Below, in pieces: positions 36,035-45,026 of a stretch of DNA of 64,000 bases. The notes beneath the pieces were generated by a model. The model had not been told where the DNA came from, did not search any database, and worked only from the letters and a program-made list of their open reading frames with translations. Made by a program: the position numbers and the translations under genes. Each line of letters starts with the position of its first letter. Positions within the stretch are counted from its first letter, which is position 1. This DNA is from Rhodohalobacter sp. 614A (GTDB lineage Bacteria; Bacteroidota; Rhodothermia; Balneolales; Balneolaceae): the NCBI RefSeq assembly GCF_021462415.1, contig NZ_JAKEDS010000001.1:902273-966272 (forward strand), given 5' to 3'.

Positions 36035-39000
36035 TCAGGCCGTTTCTGTTTCGGTTGAGTAGGTTTTTCGATCCATAATCGAATACATCACGGGTATTAC
36101 AACAAGAGTGAGCAGAGTGGATACAAGCAGTCCGCCGATGACGGTAATTCCCATTGGAGCCCGAAGTTCAGCCCCATCGCCAAATCCGATGGCAAGTGGA
36201 AGCAATCCAAGTGTGGTTGTCAGTGTTGTCATCAAAATGGGGCGGAGGCGGGACCTGCCACCTTCCATAATGGCTTCAATTTTATCGGCTCCTTTTTGTC
36301 TCATCTGGTTGATCAGGTCAATCAAAACAATGGCGTTGTTTACCACAATTCCGGCCAGCAAAATCAACCCGATAAATACCACAACGCTGATCGTCGTTCC
36401 GGTGAGGTAAAGAGCTAAAATGGCTCCGACCAAAGCAAGTGGAATCGTAAACAGAATGATGAACGGATGAAGGAGTGATTCGAACTGAGAAGCCATGACT
36501 AAGTAGACCAAAAACACAGCCAAAGAAAGTGCAAACAGCAGTGATTGAAACGAGTCTGACATTTCCTCATTTTGGCCGCCAATTTGTGCATACACACCCG
36601 TTGGCATCGTTACTTCTGAAAGAATTTCCTGTACGTCTTCGGCTGCTTCTCCCAAATCGCCATAGTTCAGATTCGCTGAAACAATAGCCACTCGCTGTTG
36701 GGAAACCCGGCGAATTTCACCCGGGCCATTCGCAATTTGTACGTCGGCAATGGCACTCAGAGGAATTGGTCGTTCGCTTCCGGGATTCACAACCAGCCGT
36801 TGAATTTCCTCGATGGAAGCCCGGTCTGATTCCTGCGCACGAACCAAAACATCAATCTTTCGATCTCTCCACGAATAGCGGGTTGCCACATCTCCGCGGA
36901 CATTACTCACGATCCGATCGGCCACTTCATGAACCTGCAAACCAAGCGCGGCGGCACGATCCCGATCAAACATAATCTGAACTTCCGGACTGCCTGTTTC
37001 CATTGTGCTCTTCACATCCGCAAAACGGCCGTTGGCGGAGAGGCGCCGGGTAACGGCATCGCTGGCTCTTTTCAGGTTATCCAGGTCAAATCCACTGATT
37101 TCAATTTCAACCGGTGTTTTAAAGCTGAACAGTTCCGGCCGGGCAAATTTGTATTGAAGTCCCGGTACGTTTTGAAGAGATGAACGCATTCTTTCCATCG
37201 TCTGCTGTTCTTCAGATGAAGATGCTCCGGATGCAAGGGTTACGTTCAATTCGCCCCAGTTTTCACCGCCTTCATCAGGATTGGCGTCCATTCGGTTTCC
37301 GGTTCCGGCAACGGCAAAAGTTGTATGCACGCCTTCATAATCTTTAGTTGTGTTTTGAACAGACCGAAGTGCCTGGTCTGTTTTTTCGATGGGCGTTCCG
37401 GGAGGAAGTTTAAACTCAACTGAAAATTCACCTTGAGAAAGTTGTGGAATGAGTTCAATTCCGATTCGCGGAACCAAAGCAAGCGATCCGGCAAAAATCA
37501 AAATGGCGGATACAAGAACCAACGCTTTGTGGTTAAGAGACCAATTCAAAAGACCTGTGTATCTTCTCTCGGTGAACTGGTATCCTTTATCAAACGCTTT
37601 TACAAAAGGAGAGAATATGGCTTTTGTGATTTTTGCAATCCAGCCGAAAATAAACCGAATGGCTTTTGTGATAGCCGTTGGAATCGTATAAAAAAGGAAC
37701 ATTCGTACGGCACGGAGTCCGCGGCCAAATTTGGTTTTTGGTTCTTTCAGCTCAAGCGGTTCAATTTTTTTCTTATCACCACCCAGTGATGAAAGCATGG
37801 GAATCAATGTGATGGCCACAATCAGGGACGCCAATAATGAAAATGTAACCGTAAGTGCCTGATCGCGGAAAAGTTGACCGGCGATGCCCTGCACAAATAC
37901 GAGCGGGAAGAAAACAGCGATTGTGGTCAGGGTGGATGCAATTACAGCCATTCCAACTTCACTGGCACCTTCGCGGGCCGATTCTACAATTCCTTGGCCC
38001 TGTTCCCGATGACGCGCGATGTTTTCAAGAACCACAATGGAATTATCAACAAGCATACCGATTCCAAGCGCAATTCCACCGAGCGACATGATGTTGAGGG
38101 AAATATCATTCCCGTACATCAAATTAAACGTGGCGATGATAGAGACTGGAATGGATACAGAGATAATAACCGTGGTCCAGAAATTCCGAAGAAAGAAATA
38201 GAGAACCAGAACCGCCAAAATACCGCCGATAATCCCTGCATTTTTTACTTCGTTGACTGCGGAGGCAATGAATATGGACTGATCATAAACTTTTTCAAGC
38301 TTCATGTTTGATGGGAGAGCGACCCGGATTTCATCCATTCGTTCATTAACCGCTTCGGCAACGGCAACGGTATTTGCATCGCCTTCCTTGTAAATAGCGA
38401 TTTCCACAGCCTCAGAACCATTCAGGCGGGTGATGGCTTCTCTTTCTTTGTAGGACTGAATTACTTCGGCCACATCTTTCAGGTAAATCACATTTCCTGA
38501 ATCACTGGCTACAACTACATTTCGGATCTGGTCTACATTCTGAAACTCATTAAGTGTTCGAACCAGGTATTGCTGCGGGCCGTCTTCAAGACGACCACCC
38601 GAGAGATTCACGTTTTCTGCCCCAAGGATTTGAGTAATGGTTTCAATCGGAATGTTGAGATAGGAAAGGCGCTGCTGATCGATGTTTACCTGTATCTCTT
38701 CTTCCAATCCACCGCTGATTTTTACAGAAGCGACGCCAAGGGAAGATTCAAGATTCTTTTTGAGCTGTTCATCCGCTAAAATCCGAAGTGTCTTCAGACT
38801 GGCAATGGCATCGGGACTGGAGAGATCTTCATAACTTGCATAATTAACAGGCGCATCATCTTCAGACTCGTCAATCTCTTCATCATTATAAAAGAGTGCA
38901 TATCGGAGAATGGGATCGAGAGTTGGGTCGAAGCGAAGTGTGACCGGTTTTTCTGAATCGAGGGGAAGCTGAACGGCATCAAGTTTGGCCATCACATCGA

Positions 39001-39316
39001 GGTTGGCAATGTTCATGTCCGTTCCCCAGGCAAATTCCAAAACCACATCCGATTGGCCTGCTCTTGAAATCGAGCGCACCTGCTGAACTCCTTTTACAAC
39101 CCCGACGGCTTCTTCCACAGGTTTGGTGATCAGGTTTTCAACTTCAACGGGGGCAGCACCTTCAAATTCGGTTCGGATGGTGAGAGTCGGATAACTCAAT
39201 TCAGGAAGAAGATTCACATTCAGCCGGGAAAGAGAAACCATCCCGAACAGGAGCACTCCAACGGTGAACATCGCAATTGTGACTTTCCGGCGAATCGAAA
39301 TATCGATGATTTTCAT
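36035..39316 (-). CDS. RND-family efflux transporter, first pump
   Basis: 1093 residues. It has the same twelve-helix RND plan: IIDISIRRKVTIAMFTVGVL start, LGGIALGIGMLVDNSIVVLEN with the relay Asp, GEFSVEFKLPPGTPIEKT in the second porter repeat, and LTLVVIPVMYSIMDRK near the end. It carries an extra basic cytoplasmic loop of about 70 residues between helices 6 and 7 (FGRGLRAVRMFLFYTIPTAI region), which explains the extra length over the second pump. The adaptor gene ends 12 bases upstream, so all three genes form one transcription unit. Confidence 0.93.
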   Translation of the reverse strand: MKIIDISIRRKVTIAMFTVGVLLFGMVSLSRLNVNLLPELSYPTLTIRTEFEGAAPVEVENLITKPVEEAVGVVKGVQQVRSISRAGQSDVVLEFAWGTDMNIANLDVMAKLDAVQLPLDSEKPVTLRFDPTLDPILRYALFYNDEEIDESEDDAPVNYASYEDLSSPDAIASLKTLRILADEQLKKNLESSLGVASVKISGGLEEEIQVNIDQQRLSYLNIPIETITQILGAENVNLSGGRLEDGPQQYLVRTLNEFQNVDQIRNVVVASDSGNVIYLKDVAEVIQSYKEREAITRLNGSEAVEIAIYKEGDANTVAVAEAVNERMDEIRVALPSNMKLEKVYDQSIFIASAVNEVKNAGIIGGILAVLVLYFFLRNFWTTVIISVSIPVSIIATFNLMYGNDISLNIMSLGGIALGIGMLVDNSIVVLENIARHREQGQGIVESAREGASEVGMAVIASTLTTIAVFFPLVFVQGIAGQLFRDQALTVTFSLLASLIVAITLIPMLSSLGGDKKKIEPLELKEPKTKFGRGLRAVRMFLFYTIPTAITKAIRFIFGWIAKITKAIFSPFVKAFDKGYQFTERRYTGLLNWSLNHKALVLVSAILIFAGSLALVPRIGIELIPQLSQGEFSVEFKLPPGTPIEKTDQALRSVQNTTKDYEGVHTTFAVAGTGNRMDANPDEGGENWGELNVTLASGASSSEEQQTMERMRSSLQNVPGLQYKFARPELFSFKTPVEIEISGFDLDNLKRASDAVTRRLSANGRFADVKSTMETGSPEVQIMFDRDRAAALGLQVHEVADRIVSNVRGDVATRYSWRDRKIDVLVRAQESDRASIEEIQRLVVNPGSERPIPLSAIADVQIANGPGEIRRVSQQRVAIVSANLNYGDLGEAAEDVQEILSEVTMPTGVYAQIGGQNEEMSDSFQSLLFALSLAVFLVYLVMASQFESLLHPFIILFTIPLALVGAILALYLTGTTISVVVFIGLILLAGIVVNNAIVLIDLINQMRQKGADKIEAIMEGGRSRLRPILMTTLTTTLGLLPLAIGFGDGAELRAPMGITVIGGLLVSTLLTLVVIPVMYSIMDRKTYSTETETA

Positions 39317-39328
39317 AATGGCTCCGCC

Positions 39329-40381
39329 TTACAGACTTTCGATAACGCTTACTTTTGAGCTGTCTTGCAGGCTTCCCTGCCCGATGGTAACCACCATTTC
39401 TCCGTCATCAAGGCCATTTATTACTTCTACATTTGAGCCGTTGGTATACCCGGTTTGAATTTCTTTTTTGAAGGCGAGAGAATCTTTAATCACGTAAACA
39501 CTTTGTGCAAGGTCTTCCGAGATAACAGCCGATTTTGGAATCATACGCGTGTTTTCTCGGGTATCGTACACAATTTTTACACGACCAAACATTCCGGGAC
39601 GGAGCATGTCTTTCGTTTCATCCACGTAGATTGTGACTTTGAATGTTCCGGTTTCAGAATCCACCACCGGGCTGATACGCTCCACATGGCCAATAAACAT
39701 TTCATTTGGAAGAGCGTCCACGCGAAGTTCAGCGCGTTGGTTATTTCTGATTTTCGACATCTCATGTTCGGGGATGTGAAGAATGGCCTGAAGCGGAGTA
39801 AAATCCGTTACCCGATACATGGGTTGATCCGTGCCGATCATATTTCCTGCTTTCACATGCCGGCGCGAAATCACACCACTTATAGGTGATCTTACAGAAG
39901 TATATTCCAGGTTGAGTTGAGCCAGATCATATGTCGCTTTTTGAGACTCGTACTCAAATTGTGAATTCTGAAAAGTTTCCGCTGCGATCAATTCACGATC
40001 AAAAAGCTCTTTATTTCGTTGATAGTCATTATATAATCTGTCGAGAGTAGCTTTTGCCCGGTCGGCTTCAATCTGGTATTGGTCATCTTCAATTTTGGCA
40101 ATGACCTGCCCGGCCTGAACCATGTCGCCTTCTTCAACATAAATTTCTTCGATAATTCCACGGACTTTTGAAACGACGGTTGCTTCCTGCTCGGCTTCGA
40201 GTGTCGCCGTGTTTGAATAGTAAGCAGAAATATTCCCCCGGCTAACACTGCTGACTTCGACCGGAATAATTGGGGTGTCGTCTTCACTGTTTTCACTCAT
40301 TTCTTCGCCGCCGCAGGCTTGAAGAGTAAACAGAATGACTACCGAAGACAAAAGTAGCTTGAGAGATGTAAAAGATTTCAT
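39329..40381 (-). CDS. RND efflux periplasmic adaptor (membrane-fusion protein), lipoprotein
   Basis: 350 residues with lipobox TLQAC. Barrel-sandwich halves are visible as ATVVSKVRGIIEEIYVEEGD and SVRSPISGVISRRHVKAGN, separated by a coiled coil of about 60 residues (ADRAKATLDRLYNDYQRNKE...). A beta-barrel domain (LRVDALPNEMFIGHVERISP) and membrane-proximal domain follow. It bridges the inner-membrane pumps and an outer-membrane channel. It is first in the operon, 85 bases from the anti-sigma gene. Confidence 0.92.
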   Translation of the reverse strand: MKSFTSLKLLLSSVVILFTLQACGGEEMSENSEDDTPIIPVEVSSVSRGNISAYYSNTATLEAEQEATVVSKVRGIIEEIYVEEGDMVQAGQVIAKIEDDQYQIEADRAKATLDRLYNDYQRNKELFDRELIAAETFQNSQFEYESQKATYDLAQLNLEYTSVRSPISGVISRRHVKAGNMIGTDQPMYRVTDFTPLQAILHIPEHEMSKIRNNQRAELRVDALPNEMFIGHVERISPVVDSETGTFKVTIYVDETKDMLRPGMFGRVKIVYDTRENTRMIPKSAVISEDLAQSVYVIKDSLAFKKEIQTGYTNGSNVEVINGLDDGEMVVTIGQGSLQDSSKVSVIESL

Positions 40382-40465
40382 GAGCTTAAGACCGTTTGAT
40401 TAGTACCAACGGTTTGCTCTACGTGTGGTCAAAAAAAAATGTTACGGAGCGAGATTGAGAAATTC

Positions 40466-41260
40466 TTACTGCTGCTCACCCAAAAGGAACATATCACCGG
40501 TAGGTTGTGGAACGCCGCCTTTGGGTTCAAGCGTAACAGCAAATACATTGGATTGCGGCGATGGCTGTTCATTTAACTGTTCAACCCGGAAAAACAGATC
40601 GGTAGATGGTTCCTCAAAATTAAACACTCCCGCCGGAATTGGATTCTCTCCCTCTTTAATCAACCATAATTGATAGTCCTTATCTTCGGGCGGGGCGGGA
40701 AGATTGGCCAGTTGCAATACGGCTTCACCTTTTTCGGGATCCCAAAGAATTTTTCCATATCCGTCAGGGCTGGGTTCCTGGCCGTTCATATTAACTAACG
40801 TCACCTGGCGACCGGAAAGAACCGTCAGCAGTTGCTCTTGTCGGTCGAGTTGGCTTTCAAGTTCTGTTATTTGAGCCTGCTGATTTTCTATCGTTTCATT
40901 CAGATCCATTGTGAGATAACCAAAGACCAACGATGCAATTAATAAGATGGCGGCCGCAACTTTGTACCCCCAAATCGGGATGATATTGTTGGGTTGGGTT
41001 GATTCTGCTTCAGGTTCTTCCCCAACCGAAGAAATTGAATTCATGATGTTTTTCTCAACCTGCGGCGAGGGTGTCATTGGGTCCACAGCCAGGGCCAATT
41101 CATCACGAATCTCCATCATCTCCTCAAAAAGCTGAATCTGCTCGGGATCAGCATCGCGCAGCATTTTTTCAAACTGACGATTTTCTTCATCAGAAAGCGA
41201 ATCCAGCACATAGCCTGCGCAAAGAGATTCAAAATCGTTATGTTCTTCTTCGTTTGTCAT
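40466..41260 (-). CDS. Anti-sigma factor, RskA type
   Basis: 264 residues. The N-terminal helical anti-sigma domain (DFESLCAGYVLDSLSDEENR) is cytoplasmic. One membrane helix lies near residues 100-118 (YKVAAAILLIASLVFGYL). A coiled coil (IENQQAQITELESQLDRQEQ) leads to the periplasmic RskA domain (KILWDPEKGEAVLQLANLP, YQLWLIKEGENPIPAGVF). It should hold the upstream sigma factor inactive until an envelope signal triggers proteolysis. Start overlaps the sigma stop as TAATG, so translation is coupled. Confidence 0.9.
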   Translation of the reverse strand: MTNEEEHNDFESLCAGYVLDSLSDEENRQFEKMLRDADPEQIQLFEEMMEIRDELALAVDPMTPSPQVEKNIMNSISSVGEEPEAESTQPNNIIPIWGYKVAAAILLIASLVFGYLTMDLNETIENQQAQITELESQLDRQEQLLTVLSGRQVTLVNMNGQEPSPDGYGKILWDPEKGEAVLQLANLPAPPEDKDYQLWLIKEGENPIPAGVFNFEEPSTDLFFRVEQLNEQPSPQSNVFAVTLEPKGGVPQPTGDMFLLGEQQ

Positions 41261-41871
41261 TATTTATTGTCGGGTACAAGCATGTCTCGCAGTTTAATCA
41301 TTCCCTGGCGCATTCTGTATTTAACCGTTCCAAGAGGAATATCCAGCTTTTCGGATATTTCTGATTGACTCATTCCATTGAAATAGGCAACGTACAGTAC
41401 TTTCCGTTCTTTTTTACTGAGTTGATTTAGTGCCCGGCGAACCATTTCAGCCCGTTCAGACAGTTCAAGATCTTCATGCGGATTATTGAATTCACCTTCA
41501 AGCGTGATCGAAAAATCAGCGTTGTTAACCAAATGGTCTTCCTTTTCCGAATCTTTAAAAGCCCGTGAGCGGGTTCTGTCGATAGCTTTATTGCGTGCCA
41601 TGGTTACTAAAAAGGTATAAACCCTTCCTCTGGATTCATCAAATTGACCGGCTTTTTCCCAAGCTTGAGTAAAGACTTCCTGCAAGCAGTCTTCGGCTTC
41701 CTCCCTGTTTTTCAAAATAGATACAATCAACCCGAAAAGAAGATTCTTGTACTTATTATATAAAAGCTTCATTGCCGCTGTATCCCCGTTTTGGATGCGA
41801 TACATCCATTCCCGTTCCTTTTCGGAATGTTTTGCAAAAGCGATAAAGGTTACAAGCCAGTAGACTATCAC
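41260..41871 (-). CDS. ECF-family RNA polymerase sigma factor
   Basis: Up to 203 residues from a GTG at 41871. An ATG at 41805, with AAGGA 6 bases upstream, would give 181 residues and start just before region 2; the start is uncertain. Region 2 reads YNKYKNLLFGLIVSILKNRE and DCLQEVFTQAWEKAG. Region 4 reads LNQLSKKERKVLYVAYFNGM followed by SQSEISEKLDIPLGTVKYR, a SigK-like helix-turn-helix. It redirects RNA polymerase to a small regulon under control of the coupled RskA-type anti-sigma factor. The adjacent RND operon is a possible target, from position only. Confidence 0.92.
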   Translation of the reverse strand: MIVYWLVTFIAFAKHSEKEREWMYRIQNGDTAAMKLLYNKYKNLLFGLIVSILKNREEAEDCLQEVFTQAWEKAGQFDESRGRVYTFLVTMARNKAIDRTRSRAFKDSEKEDHLVNNADFSITLEGEFNNPHEDLELSERAEMVRRALNQLSKKERKVLYVAYFNGMSQSEISEKLDIPLGTVKYRMRQGMIKLRDMLVPDNK

Positions 41872-42098
41872 TTGCTTTTAACTATACGTAATGTTGATTG
41901 TCCCCGGATGGGAATTATTGCAGTTGTTAAGTCTAAACATAATACAGGTTTAATTCTCTCCCAAATGATAAATGTTTGTTTTAGGGAGAAATGAAACTGT
42001 TCTGAATGCGAGAACCAATTTCTTTTTCTATTTCGATGTAATGGGTGAAGGTGTTATTTTCAAATCAAACAACTGATGAACTCTTAATTGCTTGATGA

Positions 42099-42941
42099 AT
42101 GTCTGAACAACAAGGATACGGTTTACTAAAAGGGAAGAAAGGAATTATTTTTGGCGCACTGGATGAGCGTAGTATTGCATGGAGAATTGCTTTGGCCTGT
42201 AAACGCGAAGGGGCCGATTTTGTACTGTCGAATGCGCCTATTGCTCTTCGGCTCGGTGTACTAGATGCCCTGGCTGAAGAAACCAACTCAAAAATTCTGC
42301 CTTGCGATGTGAGCAAAGAGGATGAAGTAGAAGCGCTGATGGAAGATACGAAAGAAGAGCTGGGAAGTATTGACTTTATTCTGCACGCTATCGGAATGTC
42401 ACCAAATGTTCGCAAGAAAAAAGAGTACAGCGATCTGAATTATGCGTGGTTCAATCAAACGCTGGATATCTCGGCGATTTCGCTTCATAAAGTGCTTCAT
42501 TTTGCTGAAAAGACAGATATTCTGAATGACGGCGCCAGTGTTGTGGCTCTTTCCTACATCGGTGCGCAACGCATTTTTTCAAAATATTCTGATATGAATG
42601 ATGCCAAGGCACTTCTGGAAAGCATCGCAAGAAATTATGGAAGCCGGCTGGCGAAAAGAGGAATTCGTGTGAATACCGTTTCACAGGCACCGACTAAAAC
42701 CTCTGCGGGAACAGGAATTAAAGGATTTGACGGCATGTATACCTTTGCCGATAAAATTGCACCGCTTGGAAATCCCAGTGCGGATGAATGTGCCGATTAC
42801 TGCATCACACTCTTCTCCGACCTGACCCGAAAAGTAACGATGCAAAATCTCTATCACGATGGTGGATTTGCAACCTCGGGAATTTCCGAAGAGATGATAG
42901 AAGGGCTGGCGAAGCTTTACGCAGAAGACGAAAATGAATGA
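42099..42941 (+). CDS. fabI: Enoyl-[acyl-carrier-protein] reductase (NADH)
   Basis: 280 residues. Short-chain dehydrogenase fold that performs the last reduction in fatty acid elongation. FabI hallmarks are GKKGIIFGALDERSIAW (cofactor loop with GALDERSIA), LPCDVSKEDEVEAL, LHAIGMSP, and the catalytic Tyr-X6-Lys in YSDMNDAKALLES. The C-terminal LYHDGGFATSGI is the usual family ending. Single gene; the next gene on the same strand is separated by an inverted repeat. Confidence 0.96.
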   Translation: MSEQQGYGLLKGKKGIIFGALDERSIAWRIALACKREGADFVLSNAPIALRLGVLDALAEETNSKILPCDVSKEDEVEALMEDTKEELGSIDFILHAIGMSPNVRKKKEYSDLNYAWFNQTLDISAISLHKVLHFAEKTDILNDGASVVALSYIGAQRIFSKYSDMNDAKALLESIARNYGSRLAKRGIRVNTVSQAPTKTSAGTGIKGFDGMYTFADKIAPLGNPSADECADYCITLFSDLTRKVTMQNLYHDGGFATSGISEEMIEGLAKLYAEDENE

Positions 42942-42942
42942 T

Positions 42943-43016
42943 GAATATTGAACAAGGATTTTAGAATTTAGAAGTAAATAGACCTTTCGTTATTCGTCAT
43001 TCCTTGTTCAGTATTC
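42943..43016. repeat. Intergenic imperfect inverted repeat between fabI and ruvC
   Basis: GAATATTGAACAAGGA (42943-42958) pairs with TCCTTGTTCAGTATTC (43001-43016) with one mismatch that remains a G-U pair in RNA, around a 42-base loop. No T run follows, so it is not a standard terminator. It resembles short dispersed intergenic repeats I recall from Bacteroidota genomes; no second copy is seen in this window. Confidence 0.6.
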
Positions 43017-43031
43017 GATATTCCAAACTTT

Positions 43032-43607
43032 ATGTCCAAGAAGATTCTCGGTATCGACCCAGGTTCCCGCACTACGGGGTATGCTGTCCTCGTTCGGGAG
43101 AATACTTCTTATTCTGTTGAGGCGTGCGATGTGCTTCGAATGAAGAAAATGGATAATCATAACGATCGTCTCCAGTTTATTTTTGATGAAGTAACCCGGC
43201 TGATTAAAGAGTTTAAACCGGATGAATGTGCAGTAGAAACACCGGTTTACGGTGTTGATCCTCTCGCAATGCTAAAACTTGGCCGGGCACAGGCGGCAGC
43301 GATTTTAGCCATTACCAATCAGGGACTGCATGTTGCCGAGTACTATCCTAAAATGGTGAAGAAATCAATTACCGGAAACGGGAATGCCAGCAAACAACAG
43401 GTGGCATTTATGCTGGATAAACTACTGAAAATGCCTGAAGGTAAATTGTCGAAGGATGCGACGGATGCCCTGTCTGTTGCCTGGTGCCATTTTACTCATG
43501 CAGATGTGAATTCATCTCAAACCGGATCAAAAAAAATGCATCAAAACAACAGCAAATCGAGCTGGGCAAAGTTTGTAGAAGACAATCCGGATCGGGTAAA
43601 GAAGTAA
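43032..43607 (+). CDS. ruvC: Holliday-junction endonuclease RuvC
   Basis: 191 residues. Resolves Holliday junctions together with RuvAB. Catalytic acids are visible in LGIDPGSRTTGYAVL (Asp), CAVETPVYGVDPLAML (Glu) and KDATDALSVAWCH (two Asp). The C-terminal 30 residues are a basic, Ser/Asn-rich tail beyond the usual fold. ruvA follows 68 bases downstream; ruvB is not in the window. Confidence 0.96.
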   Translation: MSKKILGIDPGSRTTGYAVLVRENTSYSVEACDVLRMKKMDNHNDRLQFIFDEVTRLIKEFKPDECAVETPVYGVDPLAMLKLGRAQAAAILAITNQGLHVAEYYPKMVKKSITGNGNASKQQVAFMLDKLLKMPEGKLSKDATDALSVAWCHFTHADVNSSQTGSKKMHQNNSKSSWAKFVEDNPDRVKK

Positions 43608-43675
43608 GAAGTTTCTCTTCAAAGGGATGAGAAACGCCGATATTTTAAGTATCAAACCAAATAACCAAGGACATA

Positions 43676-44266
43676 ATGATTGCGTATCTAAACGGCACTC
43701 TTCAACAGAAAACAGAAGATGAGTGTATCATCGATGTAAATGGAGTGGGATACCGCGTAGAGATATCCACCCAAACGTTAGAAACGCTGCCGGATACCGG
43801 AGATAAACTGAAGCTTCTGATTTATCACCATATTACGGATAATGATCAGCGGCTTTTTGGGTTTGCATCAAGTAAAGAGAAGAATCTTTTTGAGAGATTG
43901 ATAACTGTGAAGGGAATTGGCCCGAAGCTTGGTCTGACAATTTTATCCGGAATGCCGGCACCGGCGCTAATGGAATCGATTGTGACGCAGGATGTTAAGT
44001 CGCTTTCAACCATTTCGGGAATCGGGAAGAAAACAGCTGAGAGAATGGTACTGGAATTGAAAGACAAGCTGTTTGATGAATCTCAGCCGTCCGTTATCTC
44101 CGGTTCAACAGAAAGCCGGAGTAAGCGCGAAGAAGCAACCTCAGCCTTGGAGGCCCTTGGTTTTTCCAAAACACAGGCGACTCAAACGGTTAATCAAATT
44201 GCCGGAAAAAATCCCAAAGCAACGGTTTCAGAGATTGTGAAAGAGGCCCTGGCGAAGCTGAAATGA
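43676..44266 (+). CDS. ruvA: Holliday-junction DNA helicase subunit RuvA
   Basis: 196 residues. It binds the four-way junction and recruits RuvB. Domain I OB fold MIAYLNGTLQQKTEDECIID, domain II with helix-hairpin-helix motifs VKGIGPKLGLTILSG and ISGIGKKTAERMVLELKDKL, a Ser-rich linker, and domain III (REEATSALEALGFSKTQATQ) that contacts RuvB. Length and order are standard. Confidence 0.97.
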   Translation: MIAYLNGTLQQKTEDECIIDVNGVGYRVEISTQTLETLPDTGDKLKLLIYHHITDNDQRLFGFASSKEKNLFERLITVKGIGPKLGLTILSGMPAPALMESIVTQDVKSLSTISGIGKKTAERMVLELKDKLFDESQPSVISGSTESRSKREEATSALEALGFSKTQATQTVNQIAGKNPKATVSEIVKEALAKLK

Positions 44267-44348
44267 TAATATTTTGTTAATCTTTATTGGTTATTATTAA
44301 GGACTAAGCCGTTAGCTTTCATCTAATCAAAAAACAAACTGACGTATT

Positions 44349-45026
44349 TTGTCCAAACAAACCATTCTTGTAGTCGACGACGAACAGGACCTGCTGGATC
44401 TAATTGAATACAATCTTCGTCAAGAAGGTTTTAACGTATTAAAGGCCGAAAACGGGAAAGACGGTATTCAAATGGCCAAAGAGAATATGCCGGATCTTGT
44501 GTTACTGGATATCATGATGCCGCAAATGGACGGTATTGAAGTGTGCGACCGCATGCGCGAAGATTCAACGTTAACTCATATCCCCATCATTTTTCTGACC
44601 GCCCGAAGCGACGAAAAAACCGAGATTGAAGGATTGAATAAAGGAGCGGATGATTTCATTACGAAACCGATCAGCACCTCCAAATTGATTTCGCGGATTA
44701 AAGCCGTTCTTCGAAGGTTTGAAGAAACGGAAGAGAAAGTTCAGAAATTAAAGGTACACGATCTGGAAATTGACAAGGATCGTTATATCGTAACGCGCGG
44801 CGAAGAGGAATTTCAGCTTCCCCGAAAAGAATTTGAGCTACTCTATTATTTAGCCAGCAAAAAAGGAAAAGTTCGGGATCGCCAAACTCTTCTCAATAAA
44901 GTGTGGGGCGATAACATTTATGTTGTGGACCGAACGGTTGATGTTCACGTGAGAAAAATCAGAGAAAAACTCGGAGATCATTATATTGAGACCGTAAAGG
45001 GTGTCGGTTACAGGTTTAAAGAATGA
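44349..45026 (+). CDS. OmpR/PhoB-family response regulator
   Basis: 225 residues from a TTG start at 44349; no nearer ATG would keep the receiver domain whole. The receiver has the acidic pair in VVDDEQDLL, phospho-acceptor Asp54 in LVLLDIMMPQMDG, Thr in FLTARSD and Lys in DFITKPI. A winged-helix domain follows (LPRKEFELLYYLASKKGKVR, VDVHVRKIREKLG, VKGVGYRF). The histidine kinase gene begins 4 bases before its end. PhoB-like by architecture; no phosphate gene nearby confirms that. Confidence 0.93.
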   Translation: MSKQTILVVDDEQDLLDLIEYNLRQEGFNVLKAENGKDGIQMAKENMPDLVLLDIMMPQMDGIEVCDRMREDSTLTHIPIIFLTARSDEKTEIEGLNKGADDFITKPISTSKLISRIKAVLRRFEETEEKVQKLKVHDLEIDKDRYIVTRGEEEFQLPRKEFELLYYLASKKGKVRDRQTLLNKVWGDNIYVVDRTVDVHVRKIREKLGDHYIETVKGVGYRFKE

